Source: Bacteroidota bacterium (lineage in GTDB: Bacteria; Bacteroidota; Bacteroidia; Flavobacteriales; Flavobacteriaceae). From it: a stretch of 9,873 nt of DNA. Positions 1 through 7,384 of the stretch are shown piece by piece. Position 1 is the first letter of the stretch. Each line of letters opens with the position of its first letter. The DNA lies in the NCBI GenBank assembly GCA_024278565.1, contig JAJRSY010000072.1, positions 1 to 9,873 on the forward strand. The letters run 5' to 3'. The notes under the pieces are model-generated. The model was not told the origin of the DNA. It was given only the letters and a program-made list of their open reading frames with translations, and searched no databases. The position numbers and the translations under genes are program-made.

Positions 1-388
1 AACCAAGTCCTATTTCCCCTGTATCCCCGTTCCCTACAAACTCAAGACCTTCCATGTATTTGGCGTATTTCTTACTGGTATCGGTGCCATCCATAAGTAT
101 AAAATCGTTCTTCGATATACCGAACCTGACCGTTTCAAGGTGGCTCTCAAGTACATTTTCAGCGAAATCATCCTTTAGATACTGTGCCGACAAGCGTTTA
201 CATACATCTTTTGATTTTAAGGGCTCTCTAAGTGATGCCGCTATTTGGTTGACAAATACCGATCTGGATTTTAATATTCCCAAGACCATATCTTTTAGAC
301 AGCGTGTTTCGGGCTTGGTCATCTGTGGTGCATAAGAAAAATAATGGCTCAATCGGGTCTGTATCTTTTTAATCAGTACCTTGTCCAT
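1..388 (-). CDS. DDE transposase, IS4-like, N-terminal part (runs off the window)
   Basis: Reading the minus strand from an ATG at 388 gives 129 uninterrupted codons that run off the left edge. The protein begins MDKVLIKKIQTRLSHYF. A helical N-terminal region is followed near residues 97-105 by ILMDGTDTSKKYAKYMEGL and then by VGNGDTGEIGLG. A hydrophobic stretch ending in an Asp, followed by G-T-D and K-YA-ME, is the usual first catalytic Asp region of IS4-type DDE transposases, so this should be the start of an insertion-sequence transposase. The frame stays open upstream of the ATG but has no other ATG nearby, so 388 is the best start; no Shine-Dalgarno sequence is visible. The rest of the catalytic domain and the left end of the element lie outside the window, so I cannot say whether it is intact. 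The exact IS family is less certain than the transposase call. Confidence 0.7.
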   Translation of the reverse strand, partial: MDKVLIKKIQTRLSHYFSYAPQMTKPETRCLKDMVLGILKSRSVFVNQIAASLREPLKSKDVCKRLSAQYLKDDFAENVLESHLETVRFGISKNDFILMDGTDTSKKYAKYMEGLEFVGNGDTGEIGLG

Positions 389-579
389 GGAACTGTTTTT
401 AAGGTCGGGAATTTGTTTGTTCTGCAACAATAAATTACAACTTTTCAAACAGTTTCCCAATTTTAAACCACCCCAAAACATTAATAAAATCAATACTTTT
501 TGGAAAATTCGATAAGTTTTTCAGGGGATGGCTAATTAAAAACAGATAACATCTTCAACTTCAATGAACCATCGATTCA

Positions 580-611
580 TTGTTCAAAGTAAGTAGTTCT
601 TTTACTTTTTG
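580..611 (+). promoter_or_regulatory. candidate Bacteroidota-type promoter for the symporter
   Basis: A TTG at 580-582 is followed after 20 bases by TACTTTTTG (603-611). This approximates the Bacteroidota housekeeping pattern TTTG-N17-23-TAnnTTTG, with one extra T. Transcription would start roughly 20 bases before the ATG at 637. The region is AT-rich, so a chance match is quite possible. Confidence 0.3.
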
Positions 612-636
612 TACTTTGCATCTGAAATCTCTTACT

Positions 637-2109
637 ATGACACCAACCCATATTTTACTCCTCATCGGCGGTTATTTTCTACTGCTGTTGTTGATTTCTT
701 ATTTTACAGGGAAAAACGACTCTAATGTCGACTTTTTTAAGGCGGGAAAATCATCACCCTGGTATTTGGTGGCCTTCGGTATGGTAGGCGCTTCGTTATC
801 AGGAGTTACATTTATCTCAGTCCCCGGTTGGGTGGCAGACTCAGAATTCAGTTATATGCAGGTGGTCTTTGGCTATTTTTTGGGGTATATGGTGACCGCT
901 TATGTACTGCTGCCCATTTATTACAAACAAAATGTCACCTCTATTTACGAGTACCTTGACAAACGCTTTGGCTTTGTAAGTTATAAGGTAGGAGCCATTT
1001 CATTTTTTATTTCACGGGTACTGGGTGCGGCATTTCGATTGTTTTTAGTGGCCATCGTGCTACAGCAGTTTGTCTTTGATGCTTGGAACGTACCCTTTGA
1101 ACTTACCGTTACACTTTCGATCTTGTTGATATGGATATACACTTTCAAAGGCGGTATAAAGACTATTGTATGGACCGATACTCTACAGACTCTTTTTATG
1201 CTGGTTTCAGTCGGACTCTCGATTTATTTCATTCTAGATGAACTAGACTGGAGTTTTACCGAATTTCTGGCATCGGATGAACTCAAACAGTACAATCAGG
1301 TTATTTTCGTTGATGATTTTTTTGAGAAGCGCCACCTGCTCAAATCTTTTTTGGGCGGTATGTTCATTACCATTTGCATGACGGGCCTCGATCAAGATAT
1401 GATGCAAAAAAACCTCACCTGCAAGACCCTCAAAGATGCCCAAAAGAACATGGTCAGTTTTAGTGTGGTGCTGGTTGCGGTGACCTTTGTTTTTATGCTC
1501 TTGGGCGCCCTGCTCTTCATTTACGCCGACAAATTCGAAATAGCAATGCCGTTGATGGACGGTAAACCGAAATCAGATTTGCTCTTTCCTGAAATTGCAT
1601 TGAACAGTGGTTTGGGCATCACCGTGGCCATTACCTTTATGCTGGGTCTTATCGCAGCTGCATATAGTAGTGCCGATAGCGCCCTGACCTCACTCACCAC
1701 TTCTTTTTGTGTCGACTTTCTGGGTATTGAGAAAAAACCTGAGAACAGTCAGAAAAAAATAAGGAAACTCACCCATATAGGCATGAGCATATTGCTTATT
1801 CTGGTGGTGATCCTCTTTAAATATGTGTTGGACAGCAATGTGATCGATGGCCTATTGACCGTAGCCTCGTATACCTACGGCCCGCTCTTAGGGCTTTTCA
1901 CTTTCGGTATTTTCACCAAACACCGCCTAAAGGACAGGTATGTTTGGATCGTGGCACTTGTTTCGGTAGCGGTAATCGTCGCATTGGGCAAAATACCCGT
2001 TGAAAATATTGGAGGCTATGCATTCGGCTATGAGCTTTTGCCCGTAAATGGGCTTTTGACATTTATAGGGTTATGGCTAATTCGTGATAAAAATCCGGTT
2101 ACAATCTAA
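637..2109 (+). CDS. sodium:solute symporter (SSS / SLC5 family)
   Basis: The 490-residue product is a multi-pass inner-membrane protein (about 13 hydrophobic segments) of the SSS family, which couples Na+ entry to uptake of a small solute. The start is placed at the ATG at 637: the frame is open back to a TTG at 580, but that adds 19 residues ahead of the first membrane helix. Family signs are GMVGASLSGVTFISVPGW (residues 48-65) in the first core helix and the helix around 336-352, where A341, S344 and S345 in AAAYSSADSAL line up with the A-x-x-S-S of the Na2 sodium site of vSGLT. The length is normal and there is no break. The substrate cannot be read from the sequence, and the neighbours give no pathway clue. 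The last codons overlap a minus-strand open frame ending at 2099. Confidence 0.93.
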   Translation: MTPTHILLLIGGYFLLLLLISYFTGKNDSNVDFFKAGKSSPWYLVAFGMVGASLSGVTFISVPGWVADSEFSYMQVVFGYFLGYMVTAYVLLPIYYKQNVTSIYEYLDKRFGFVSYKVGAISFFISRVLGAAFRLFLVAIVLQQFVFDAWNVPFELTVTLSILLIWIYTFKGGIKTIVWTDTLQTLFMLVSVGLSIYFILDELDWSFTEFLASDELKQYNQVIFVDDFFEKRHLLKSFLGGMFITICMTGLDQDMMQKNLTCKTLKDAQKNMVSFSVVLVAVTFVFMLLGALLFIYADKFEIAMPLMDGKPKSDLLFPEIALNSGLGITVAITFMLGLIAAAYSSADSALTSLTTSFCVDFLGIEKKPENSQKKIRKLTHIGMSILLILVVILFKYVLDSNVIDGLLTVASYTYGPLLGLFTFGIFTKHRLKDRYVWIVALVSVAVIVALGKIPVENIGGYAFGYELLPVNGLLTFIGLWLIRDKNPVTI

Positions 2110-2200
2110 ATTTCTCTTCGATAAAACGATCAAAATCTTCGATAAACGTTTTTCAATTTGTTAAAGTTTTATCAGAAAAATCGCCTTTCAAAAATTGGCC
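2099..2200 (-). pseudogene. possible C-terminal remnant of an unidentified gene
   Basis: On the minus strand between the CoA-binding stop and the end of the symporter gene, one frame reads RGQFLKGDFSDKTLTN, a TGA, then KTFIEDFDRFIEEKFRL and a TAA at 2099-2101. The acidic-aromatic tail looks like a protein C-terminus, and a single TGA (Trp in many contexts by one base change) interrupts it. The stretch is short and AT-rich, so it may be a chance reading of intergenic DNA. No function can be proposed. Confidence 0.18.
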
Positions 2201-2202
2201 TC

Positions 2203-2561
2203 TCAATACTGATTGGTAGCCAACAATACCAAAGTACAGGCAACTTCAACTTCTATGTTATTGTCTTTAAGTATTTTATAAAATTCTGGGTTTTCAGTTC
2301 CAGGATTGAATATGATTCTTTTAGGGCTAATTTTCAGCAAACACCTGTAATACTCAGGCTGACGCTGTGCTCCAATATACAATGTTATGGTATGTATATT
2401 TTGAAAATCACTTAAATTAACCTTTATTTGTACTCCCCTATTTTGCCAGCTTTTAAACCAAAAGCTTCCGTTTTTATGTTATGGTCCTGTAGCCGGTTCA
2501 CGGCGATATTACTATATCGATTTGATTTAAGGGATACACCAAAAACAAGTGTTTTTTTCAT
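2203..2561 (-). pseudogene. CoA-binding domain protein, frameshifted
   Basis: From the ATG at 2561 the minus strand reads MKKTLVFGVSLKSNRYSNIA, continues to GLKAGKIGE, then meets a premature TAA. Shifting one base restores a frame that runs from VQIKVNLSDFQNIHTITLY through ISPKRIIFNPGTENPEFY to VEVACTLVLLATNQY and a stop at 2203. This is the whole short CoA-binding fold (CoA_binding_2 type): the N-terminal G-x-S-x-K-x-x-R-Y-S nucleotide loop, the GLKxGKIGE strand and loop, and the PKRxIFNPGTEN segment. The gene spans 359 bases; one more would give a full 119-codon gene, the usual size. The missing base falls about 2431-2440, beside a run of four C on the plus strand. It is either a recent pseudogene or a sequence error. 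The cellular role of these small Rossmann-fold proteins is not well defined. Confidence 0.85.
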
Positions 2562-2714
2562 TTGTTAAGAGATGTTAAAGTTTAAAAACAGTGTAATAAA
2601 TAGATGGAAAGAACGTCAAATAACGAACGTCGACCAAAGAACAATGATTAGGGTTATTGACGATGCTATATCTTTATAGTTAATGGTTAGTGTTTAATAT
2701 AGTGGAGTCAATAA

Positions 2715-2748
2715 CAGAAACCCCGATGGCAACATCGGGGTTTTGTGT
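2715..2748 (-). terminator. rho-independent terminator of the KAS III gene
   Basis: An 8-bp GC-rich perfect stem, CCCCGATG (2721-2728) and CATCGGGG (2733-2740), closes a GCAA tetraloop. It is flanked by AAA on the left and TTTTGTGTTTTT on the right, so it can work on both strands. It lies 37 bases past the stop of the minus-strand KAS III gene, which it most likely serves. Confidence 0.85.
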
Positions 2749-2777
2749 TTTTATATCAATCTGGTTTTTAAACCGTC

Positions 2778-3788
2778 CTACCATCTAATAATTGCACTGG
2801 CCCAGGTAAAACCACTACCAAAGGCAGCAAGCACCACCAAATCGCCCTCTTTTATTTTTCCTTCCTGCCATGCTTCGGTCAGGGCAATGGGTATAGAAGC
2901 AGCGGTTGTATTGCCATACTTCATAATATTGTTGAACACCTGATCATCACTAAGTTCAAACTTCCGTTGAATAAATTGTGAGATCCTAAGATTCGCCTGA
3001 TGAGGCACCAACAGATCAATATCGGTCGGCTTTAAATTGTTTGCTGAAAGACCTTCCAAAATTACCTCACTAAAACGCACTACTGCATTTTTGAACACAA
3101 ACTGTCCGTTCATATGACCGAAATAAGATTGGTCGTCGGGGTCGTTCTCTTCAATAATATCGGTGACCCATCGGCCGCCCATTCCCGGTGCGGCCAGCCA
3201 GAGCTCTTCGGCATACTGCCCTTCAGAATGCAAATGTGTTGAAAGCACCCCTTTAGCCGTGTCCTCCTCCCTACTCATGACCGCCGCCCCGGCACCATCA
3301 CCAAAAATAACGGAAACACCCCTACCACGGGTAGACATGTCAAGACCCTTGGAATGGATCTCTGAACCTACGATTAAAATATTCTTGTACATACCGCTCT
3401 TTATATACTGATCGGCTATTGAAACCGCATATACAAAGCCAGAACATTGGTTTCTGACATCAAGCGCGCCAATCGTTTTAATACCCAGATCGCGTTGCAC
3501 CAAAACCCCTGGCCCGGGAAAATAATAGTCAGGACTCAAAGTAGCAAAAATGATGAAATCAATATCATCTTTGTCAATTCCCGCATTTTCAATGGCGATT
3601 TTGGCCGCCTCAACGCCCATTGTAGTGGTAGTGTTACCATCACCCTTAACAACATGGCGGCGTTCTTTGATACCCATTCTTTCTTGGATCCAAGCATCAT
3701 TGGTTTCCATCACCTTTGACAGATCGTCGTTGGTGACCACGTTTTCAGGAACGTAATGGCCCAGTCCTATAATTTTTGAGTTGTACAT
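2778..3788 (-). CDS. 3-oxoacyl-ACP synthase III family protein (FabH-like)
   Basis: The 336-residue thiolase-fold condensing enzyme matches beta-ketoacyl-ACP synthase III, which joins an acyl-CoA primer to malonyl-ACP to start fatty-acid or related chains in the cytosol. The catalytic triad is complete: C115 in VRNQCSGFVYA, H263 in LVPHQANLRI and N293 in YGNTTAASIP. The glycine-rich FGDGAGAAV (162-170) and the C-terminal AAFGSGFTWASAIIRW are also typical. The start is the ATG at 3788 (MYNSKIIGLGHYVPE); the frame is open to 3875 but those 29 residues precede the conserved N-terminus. An extended segment at about 195-228 (LWLAAPGMGGRWVTD and on) is longer than in E. coli FabH and is typical of a second FabH-like group. 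No acc, plsX, rpmF or other fab gene is adjacent, so it may be a paralogue, and I withhold the symbol fabH. Confidence 0.9.
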   Translation of the reverse strand: MYNSKIIGLGHYVPENVVTNDDLSKVMETNDAWIQERMGIKERRHVVKGDGNTTTTMGVEAAKIAIENAGIDKDDIDFIIFATLSPDYYFPGPGVLVQRDLGIKTIGALDVRNQCSGFVYAVSIADQYIKSGMYKNILIVGSEIHSKGLDMSTRGRGVSVIFGDGAGAAVMSREEDTAKGVLSTHLHSEGQYAEELWLAAPGMGGRWVTDIIEENDPDDQSYFGHMNGQFVFKNAVVRFSEVILEGLSANNLKPTDIDLLVPHQANLRISQFIQRKFELSDDQVFNNIMKYGNTTAASIPIALTEAWQEGKIKEGDLVVLAAFGSGFTWASAIIRW

Positions 3789-3826
3789 TGTATATTTTGT
3801 TGTTCGTTGTTCGTTTCTTGGTTGTT

Positions 3827-3860
3827 CAAAAAGCATATTCCCTAGAACAATCCTATCAAA
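3827..3860 (-). promoter_or_regulatory. candidate promoter of the KAS III gene
   Basis: Read on the minus strand, TTTG (3860-3857) is followed after exactly 19 bases by TATGCTTT, one mismatch from the Bacteroidota -7 element TAnnTTTG. This would give a leader of about 40 A-rich bases with short GAACAAC repeats before the ATG at 3788. Spacing and position are right, but no experiment supports it. Confidence 0.35.
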
Positions 3861-4002
3861 ATGAATTAATAACAATCTAAGGTAACCAAAATAATGATAT
3901 ATGGTGGTTATTAAACCGGCGGATTATAGTTTAGGATGGCTATGTTCTGACTTATGGCTGTTCTGCACAATATTTTTCCAATATTAATTTGGCGGACATG
4001 GT

Positions 4003-4206
4003 TTAACCCGCATTATTCACGGGTTTTCGTTATGAAAAGTCAAAATATCAACCTGCCTGCCGGCAGGCACGGTAGAATTGGAAAGCACAGAGGTTTTTTA
4101 GTGAAGGAACTGTAACTCAATTTTGAGTTGAACAAATTTCGAGCATTTTCAATTATAGCAGGTAGTTTGGCTTTGGAATAGAATATCCGTGAATAATGCG
4201 GGTTAA
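4003..4206. repeat. 204-bp element with 20-bp perfect inverted ends
   Basis: TTAACCCGCATTATTCACGG (4003-4022) recurs as its exact reverse complement at 4187-4206, 164 bases away. The interior has no gene and carries one CCTGCC palindrome (4052-4069). The form is that of a small non-autonomous transposable element (MITE-like) or the shell of a deleted insertion sequence. No target duplication is obvious. Confidence 0.6.
4052..4069. repeat. GC-rich palindromic repeat, copy 1
   Basis: CCTGCCTGCCGGCAGGCA is an almost complete copy of the 20-bp palindrome seen whole at 4359-4378, lacking the last two bases (followed by CGG instead of GG). It stands out sharply from the AT-rich surroundings. Confidence 0.85.
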
Positions 4207-4268
4207 GAGTTATACTCCTGTCAAATGGAAATTCGGGAGAATCTAGGTAGGGGTTTTTCTCATACCAA

Positions 4269-4288
4269 CCTGCCTGCCGGTAGGCAGG
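4269..4288. repeat. GC-rich palindromic repeat, copy 2
   Basis: CCTGCCTGCCGGTAGGCAGG differs from the perfect palindrome at one base (T for C in the right arm). Confidence 0.85.
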
Positions 4289-4358
4289 GGCAAAATTTTT
4301 CGGCATAGCCTCAGCTACGGCGATAAATTTTAACGAAGGTATGGGGGAAAATACCAAG

Positions 4359-4378
4359 CCTGCCTGCCGGCAGGCAGG
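4359..4378. repeat. GC-rich palindromic repeat, copy 3 (perfect)
   Basis: CCTGCCTGCCGGCAGGCAGG is a perfect 20-bp palindrome and serves as the reference copy in this window. Confidence 0.9.
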
Positions 4379-4427
4379 TTGAAATTTCGGGTTTCCATTT
4401 GGCAGGAGTATAGTTTAGGAGTTTAGA

Positions 4428-4449
4428 CCTGCCTAGCTGACAGGCAAGG
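4428..4449. repeat. GC-rich palindromic repeat, copy 4 (degenerate)
   Basis: The left arm CCTGCCT and a right arm ACAGGCAAGG surround an altered centre (AGCTG), so this is a decayed or variant copy. Confidence 0.65.
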
Positions 4450-4519
4450 CCCAGCAGACGGACCCGTTCAACTTACTGAAAATCAATATGTACAAGGGAA
4501 AAAGGCCAAAGGTCTAACG

Positions 4520-4536
4520 CCTGCCTGCTGACAGGT
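4520..4536. repeat. GC-rich palindromic repeat, copy 5 (shortened)
   Basis: CCTGCCTGCTGACAGGT keeps the left arm and part of the right arm. The GCTGACAGG centre resembles that of copy 4, which suggests a sub-family. Confidence 0.65.
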
Positions 4537-4884
4537 CTAATGTCCAACGCCTATTGTCACCATGTTAATAGCTTCCCGTTTTACTTTGTTCATTCGCTTT
4601 GTACTTTTCTCGCATTGGATAAAGATTGCAACCAATGGCAAAGACTTTTGAACCTTCTTAATAGTCAAAAAGCAATCTCCACTCCTACATTCAAAAAGCA
4701 AGGAAGTGCCAGTTTGTCATTAATACCCTTTTTGGTATTTTTTTTGACTGGTGTTATTCGAAAAAACAAAGGTAAAATTGCCTCTACCAATATGAAATGG
4801 GATTTTAAGAATAAAAAAATGGGTGGTTCCCCCAGTTTTAATCCTTACCGTAAAAAAAACAATAAATAAATAAATAAAACTAGT

Positions 4885-6771
4885 ATGGCAAAAGGTAAAA
4901 TAAATGTTTCAGTAGACAATATATTCCCCCTCATTAAAAAGTTCTTGTACAGCGATCATGAAATATTTTTAAGGGAACTGATGTCAAATGCCACCGATGC
5001 AACCTTAAAGTTAAAGCACCTAAGTTCAATTGGTGAGGCAAAAGCAACTTATGACAACCCCATGATCGAAGTGAAGATCGATAAAAAAGGAAAAAAACTG
5101 CATGTCATTGACCAAGGTATCGGCATGACCGAGGAAGAGGTTAAAAAATACATCAATGAACTGGCCTTTTCTGGGGCTGAGGATTTTTTAAACAAACATG
5201 AAGAAGCTGCCAAAGACAGCGGGATTATAGGTCGTTTCGGCCTAGGTTTCTATTCTTCATTTATGGTTGCCGACAAGGTAGAGATCATTACCAAAAGCTA
5301 TAAAGACGAACCAGCAGCACATTGGTCCTGCGACGGCTCACCTAATTTCACTTTAAAAAAAGGCAAAAAAGAAGATCTGGGCACCGAGATCATTCTTCAC
5401 ATAGCCGACGATTCAAAAGAATTTTTAGAAGAAAGCAGAATAAATGAACTATTGTTGAAGTACAATAAGTTCATGCCCATACCGATAAAGTTTGGCACTA
5501 AGACGGAAACACTGCCAAAACCAAAAGATGCTAAAGAAGACGATCCGGCACCAACAAAAGAGGTAGACAACATCATCAACAACCCTGATCCTGCTTGGAC
5601 CAAGCAACCAAAAGACTTAAAAGACGAAGATTATAAATCGTTTTACAGAGAACTGTACCCCATGCAGTTCGAAGAGCCATTGTTTCATATTCATTTGAAT
5701 GTCGATTACCCATTCAACCTGACGGGAATTCTTTATTTTCCGAAACTGACCAATGACCTCAATGTACAGAAAGACCGTATTCAGCTCTATCAAAAGCAGG
5801 TTTTTGTCACCGACAATGTTGAGGGTATCGTACCCGAGTTCTTGACCATGCTCAGAGGGGTTATCGATTCGCCCGATATTCCATTGAACGTATCGCGTTC
5901 TTATTTGCAGGCCGATGGTGCGGTAAAGAAAATATCCTCTTACATCACCCGAAAAGTGGCCGACAAACTGAACTCGCTCTTTAAAAACAACCGAGAGGAT
6001 TTTGAGGCCAAATGGAACGATATCAAGATCGTTATCGAGTACGGCATGCTTTCCGAAGAAAAATTCTTTGACAAAGCTGACAAATTTGCACTCTATCCGA
6101 CCGTTGGCGGCAAATACTACACCTTTGAAGAACTTCAAGAGAAAATAAAAGACAACCAGACCGATAAGGATGATAAATTAGTACTACTGTACGCCTCTGA
6201 CAAAGAAGCACAGCACAGTTATATCAAAGCTGCAAAAGCAAAAGGATACGAAGTACTATTGATGGATTCACCTATAATCGGCCACCTGATACAAAAATTG
6301 GAAACTTCCAAAGAAAACCTATCCTTTGCAAGGGTAGACGCAGATCATTTGGACAATCTTATCAAAAAAGAGGATGCGCAAATCTCTAAACTATCCGATG
6401 AGGAAAAAGAAAAGCTCAAGGCGAATTTAGAAGAGGTGATCGAGAACAAAAGCTATACCGTTCAATTGGAAGCGATGGACAGTAATGCGTCGCCCTTTAT
6501 CATCACAGAGCCTGAATTTATGCGCCGTATGAAAGAAATGCAACAGACCGGTGGCGGTGGAATGTTCGGTATGGGCAATATGCCAGAAATGTACAACCTG
6601 ATCGTCAATACCAACCACGAGCTTGTTGGCGAGATCCTGAGCACCAAAACCACAAAAAAGCGAGAGCGATTGATCAACCAATCCATCGATTTGGCCCGAC
6701 TTTCAAAAGGTTTGTTAAAAGGGGAGGAACTGACCGAGTTTATCAAACGAAGTTACGAGATGGTGAAATAG
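4885..6771 (+). CDS. htpG: molecular chaperone HtpG (Hsp90 family)
   Basis: The 628-residue product is bacterial Hsp90, a cytosolic ATP-dependent dimeric chaperone that remodels client proteins, usually with DnaK. The N-terminal GHKL ATPase domain shows the catalytic glutamate E31 and N35 in FLRELMSNATDA, the ATP-contacting D76 in VIDQGIGM, and the glycine-rich lid motif GRFGLGFYSSFMVA (116-129). The middle domain begins near 230 with PAWTKQPKDLKDEDYKSFY and contains NVSRSYLQ. The C-terminal dimerisation domain ends in ELTEFIKRSYEMVK. The length is normal for Bacteroidota. Charged linker-like sequence (PKPKDAKEDDPAPTKE) joins the first two domains. The ATG at 4885 is preceded by an A/T-rich TAAATAAATAAATAAAA tract and no Shine-Dalgarno sequence, as is common in this phylum. 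It is transcribed alone and followed by a strong terminator. Confidence 0.97.
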   Translation: MAKGKINVSVDNIFPLIKKFLYSDHEIFLRELMSNATDATLKLKHLSSIGEAKATYDNPMIEVKIDKKGKKLHVIDQGIGMTEEEVKKYINELAFSGAEDFLNKHEEAAKDSGIIGRFGLGFYSSFMVADKVEIITKSYKDEPAAHWSCDGSPNFTLKKGKKEDLGTEIILHIADDSKEFLEESRINELLLKYNKFMPIPIKFGTKTETLPKPKDAKEDDPAPTKEVDNIINNPDPAWTKQPKDLKDEDYKSFYRELYPMQFEEPLFHIHLNVDYPFNLTGILYFPKLTNDLNVQKDRIQLYQKQVFVTDNVEGIVPEFLTMLRGVIDSPDIPLNVSRSYLQADGAVKKISSYITRKVADKLNSLFKNNREDFEAKWNDIKIVIEYGMLSEEKFFDKADKFALYPTVGGKYYTFEELQEKIKDNQTDKDDKLVLLYASDKEAQHSYIKAAKAKGYEVLLMDSPIIGHLIQKLETSKENLSFARVDADHLDNLIKKEDAQISKLSDEEKEKLKANLEEVIENKSYTVQLEAMDSNASPFIITEPEFMRRMKEMQQTGGGGMFGMGNMPEMYNLIVNTNHELVGEILSTKTTKKRERLINQSIDLARLSKGLLKGEELTEFIKRSYEMVK

Positions 6772-6806
6772 CTATGAAACATCAACTATTCAACCTTTGG
6801 TTTATG

Positions 6807-6847
6807 AAAAACCGCCCTGACAACATTGTCGGGGCGGTTTTTTTTAA
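6807..6847 (+). terminator. rho-independent terminator of htpG
   Basis: AAACCGCCCTGACAA and TTGTCGGGGCGGTTT form a stem of about 15 bp (one G-T pair) with a two-base loop. Eight T residues follow, about 35 bases after the htpG stop. Confidence 0.9.
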
Positions 6848-6877
6848 ATTCCTATATTGCAGGAGATAACCACCATT

Positions 6878-7084
6878 ATGAAGAACGACTACCAGAGTGC
6901 CGATTTTAAGAAATTACTCGATAAACTGCAGCAAGAGAGCTGGCAATTAGAACTCATCATTTCCGGTTTTGCAATTTACGGCCTGTTCTTGGGCTTTGAA
7001 CCTTTAGAAGTGGAAGCCCTCAAAACGGTAAAAAATGATGAAATTTATTGTAACTATTCACCCAAAAAACAGCTAAGAAAATAA
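6878..7084 (+). pseudogene. 5' stump of a membrane-protein gene, truncated
   Basis: From the ATG at 6878 (an AGGAG lies at 6861-6865, rather far upstream) the frame encodes 68 residues. It opens with MKNDYQSADFKKLLDKLQQE, a charged amphipathic N-terminus, then SWQLELIISGFAIYGLFLGF, the first membrane segment. I recall this opening from larger flavobacterial integral-membrane proteins of unknown function, but have not checked it. Those continue with further membrane helices. Here the sequence turns into polar, low-complexity residues after about residue 50 and stops at 7084, and 24 bases later an inverted-repeat element begins. The simplest reading is that the rest of the gene was lost when repeat and IS DNA entered. 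It could instead be a genuine small membrane protein. The function is unknown. Confidence 0.55.
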
Positions 7085-7107
7085 AAGGCATTAAACCTCA
7101 GGGCAAG

Positions 7108-7316
7108 CCTGCCTGTCACGCAGCTACGGTGTACCCACAAGTATAGTAAAAGGCTAAAGACAAAAACCCGGATTATATAAGTGATTGGAATACAGTGGCC
7201 TAAAATATATCATTTCAAAAAAAACATAAAAATAAATTGAATTCGGCTTAAATTAAGGCGCTCATAATCAGTCACTTACAGAGATGTGGGTACACCGTAG
7301 CTGCCGGCCAGGCAGG
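7108..7316. repeat. 209-bp inverted-repeat element ending in palindrome halves
   Basis: GCAGCTACGGTGTACCCAC (7120-7138) recurs as an exact 19-bp reverse complement at 7286-7304. Outside each arm lies a CCTGCCTG half (7108-7115 and, reversed, 7309-7316), so the element ends in sequence from the GC palindrome family. The 147-bp interior is AT-rich, has no gene, and holds a smaller dyad around TAAGTGA / TCACTTA. CAGCTACGG also occurs inside the 4211-4412 element, which suggests common ancestry. It lies directly downstream of the truncated membrane-protein gene. Nothing else is visible between 7317 and the terminator at 7385. Confidence 0.6.
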
Positions 7317-7384
7317 TTCGGTTCCAAACAAAAATTCAAGACGAGTTCTATTTATTGCTGCCGATTTAGTTAAAAAAACAGCAT

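Larger units (their letters stand above)
4211..4412. repeat. 202-bp element with about 21-bp inverted ends
   Basis: TATACTCCTGTCAAATGGAAA (4211-4231) matches the reverse complement of 4392-4412 at 20 of 21 positions. The element starts four bases after the previous inverted-repeat element ends. Inside are two copies of the GC palindrome (4269-4288, 4359-4378) and, between them, an imperfect dyad containing TAGCCTCAGCTA. A transcript of this element could fold into one long branched hairpin. No coding sequence is evident. Confidence 0.6.
3861..4884. other. gene-free, repeat-rich intergenic region
   Basis: About 1 kb separates the divergent KAS III and htpG genes. I see no believable gene. The two longer open frames (minus 4040-4357 and plus 4540-4869) translate the repeats themselves or low-complexity sequence. 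The left and middle parts hold two adjacent inverted-repeat elements and five copies of a GC-rich palindrome, listed separately. The right part (4540-4884) is AT-rich. It contains a weak AT stem (AATACC 4722-4727 with GGTATT 4734-4739) followed by T residues, which could be a weak terminator. I found no clear promoter for htpG here. Confidence 0.75.

Noticed and set aside
54..335. 93-codon plus-strand open frame at the left end
   Set aside because: It lies antisense to the transposase fragment at 1-388, whose protein has a recognisable DDE motif; the plus frame has none.
4040..4357. 105-codon minus-strand open frame
   Set aside because: It translates the inverted repeats and palindromes (YRQAG, LPAGR are products of the CCTGCC repeat) and crosses two separate repeat elements, so it is not a gene.
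4052..4536. CRISPR array or tRNA cluster suggested by repeated GC-rich motifs
   Set aside because: Copies are irregularly spaced, self-palindromic and variable, without uniform spacers, and no cas genes or tRNA folds are present.
4698..4711. Sigma-54-like promoter TGGCACTTCCTTGC on the minus strand
   Set aside because: The spacing between GG and GC is nine bases instead of the strict ten, and no gene lies downstream on that strand.
4540..4869. 109-codon plus-strand open frame ahead of htpG
   Set aside because: It has low-complexity composition, no motif, no start signal, and runs through a hairpin and the htpG leader.
5617..6138. 173-codon minus-strand open frame inside htpG
   Set aside because: It is an antisense shadow of the well-conserved htpG frame.
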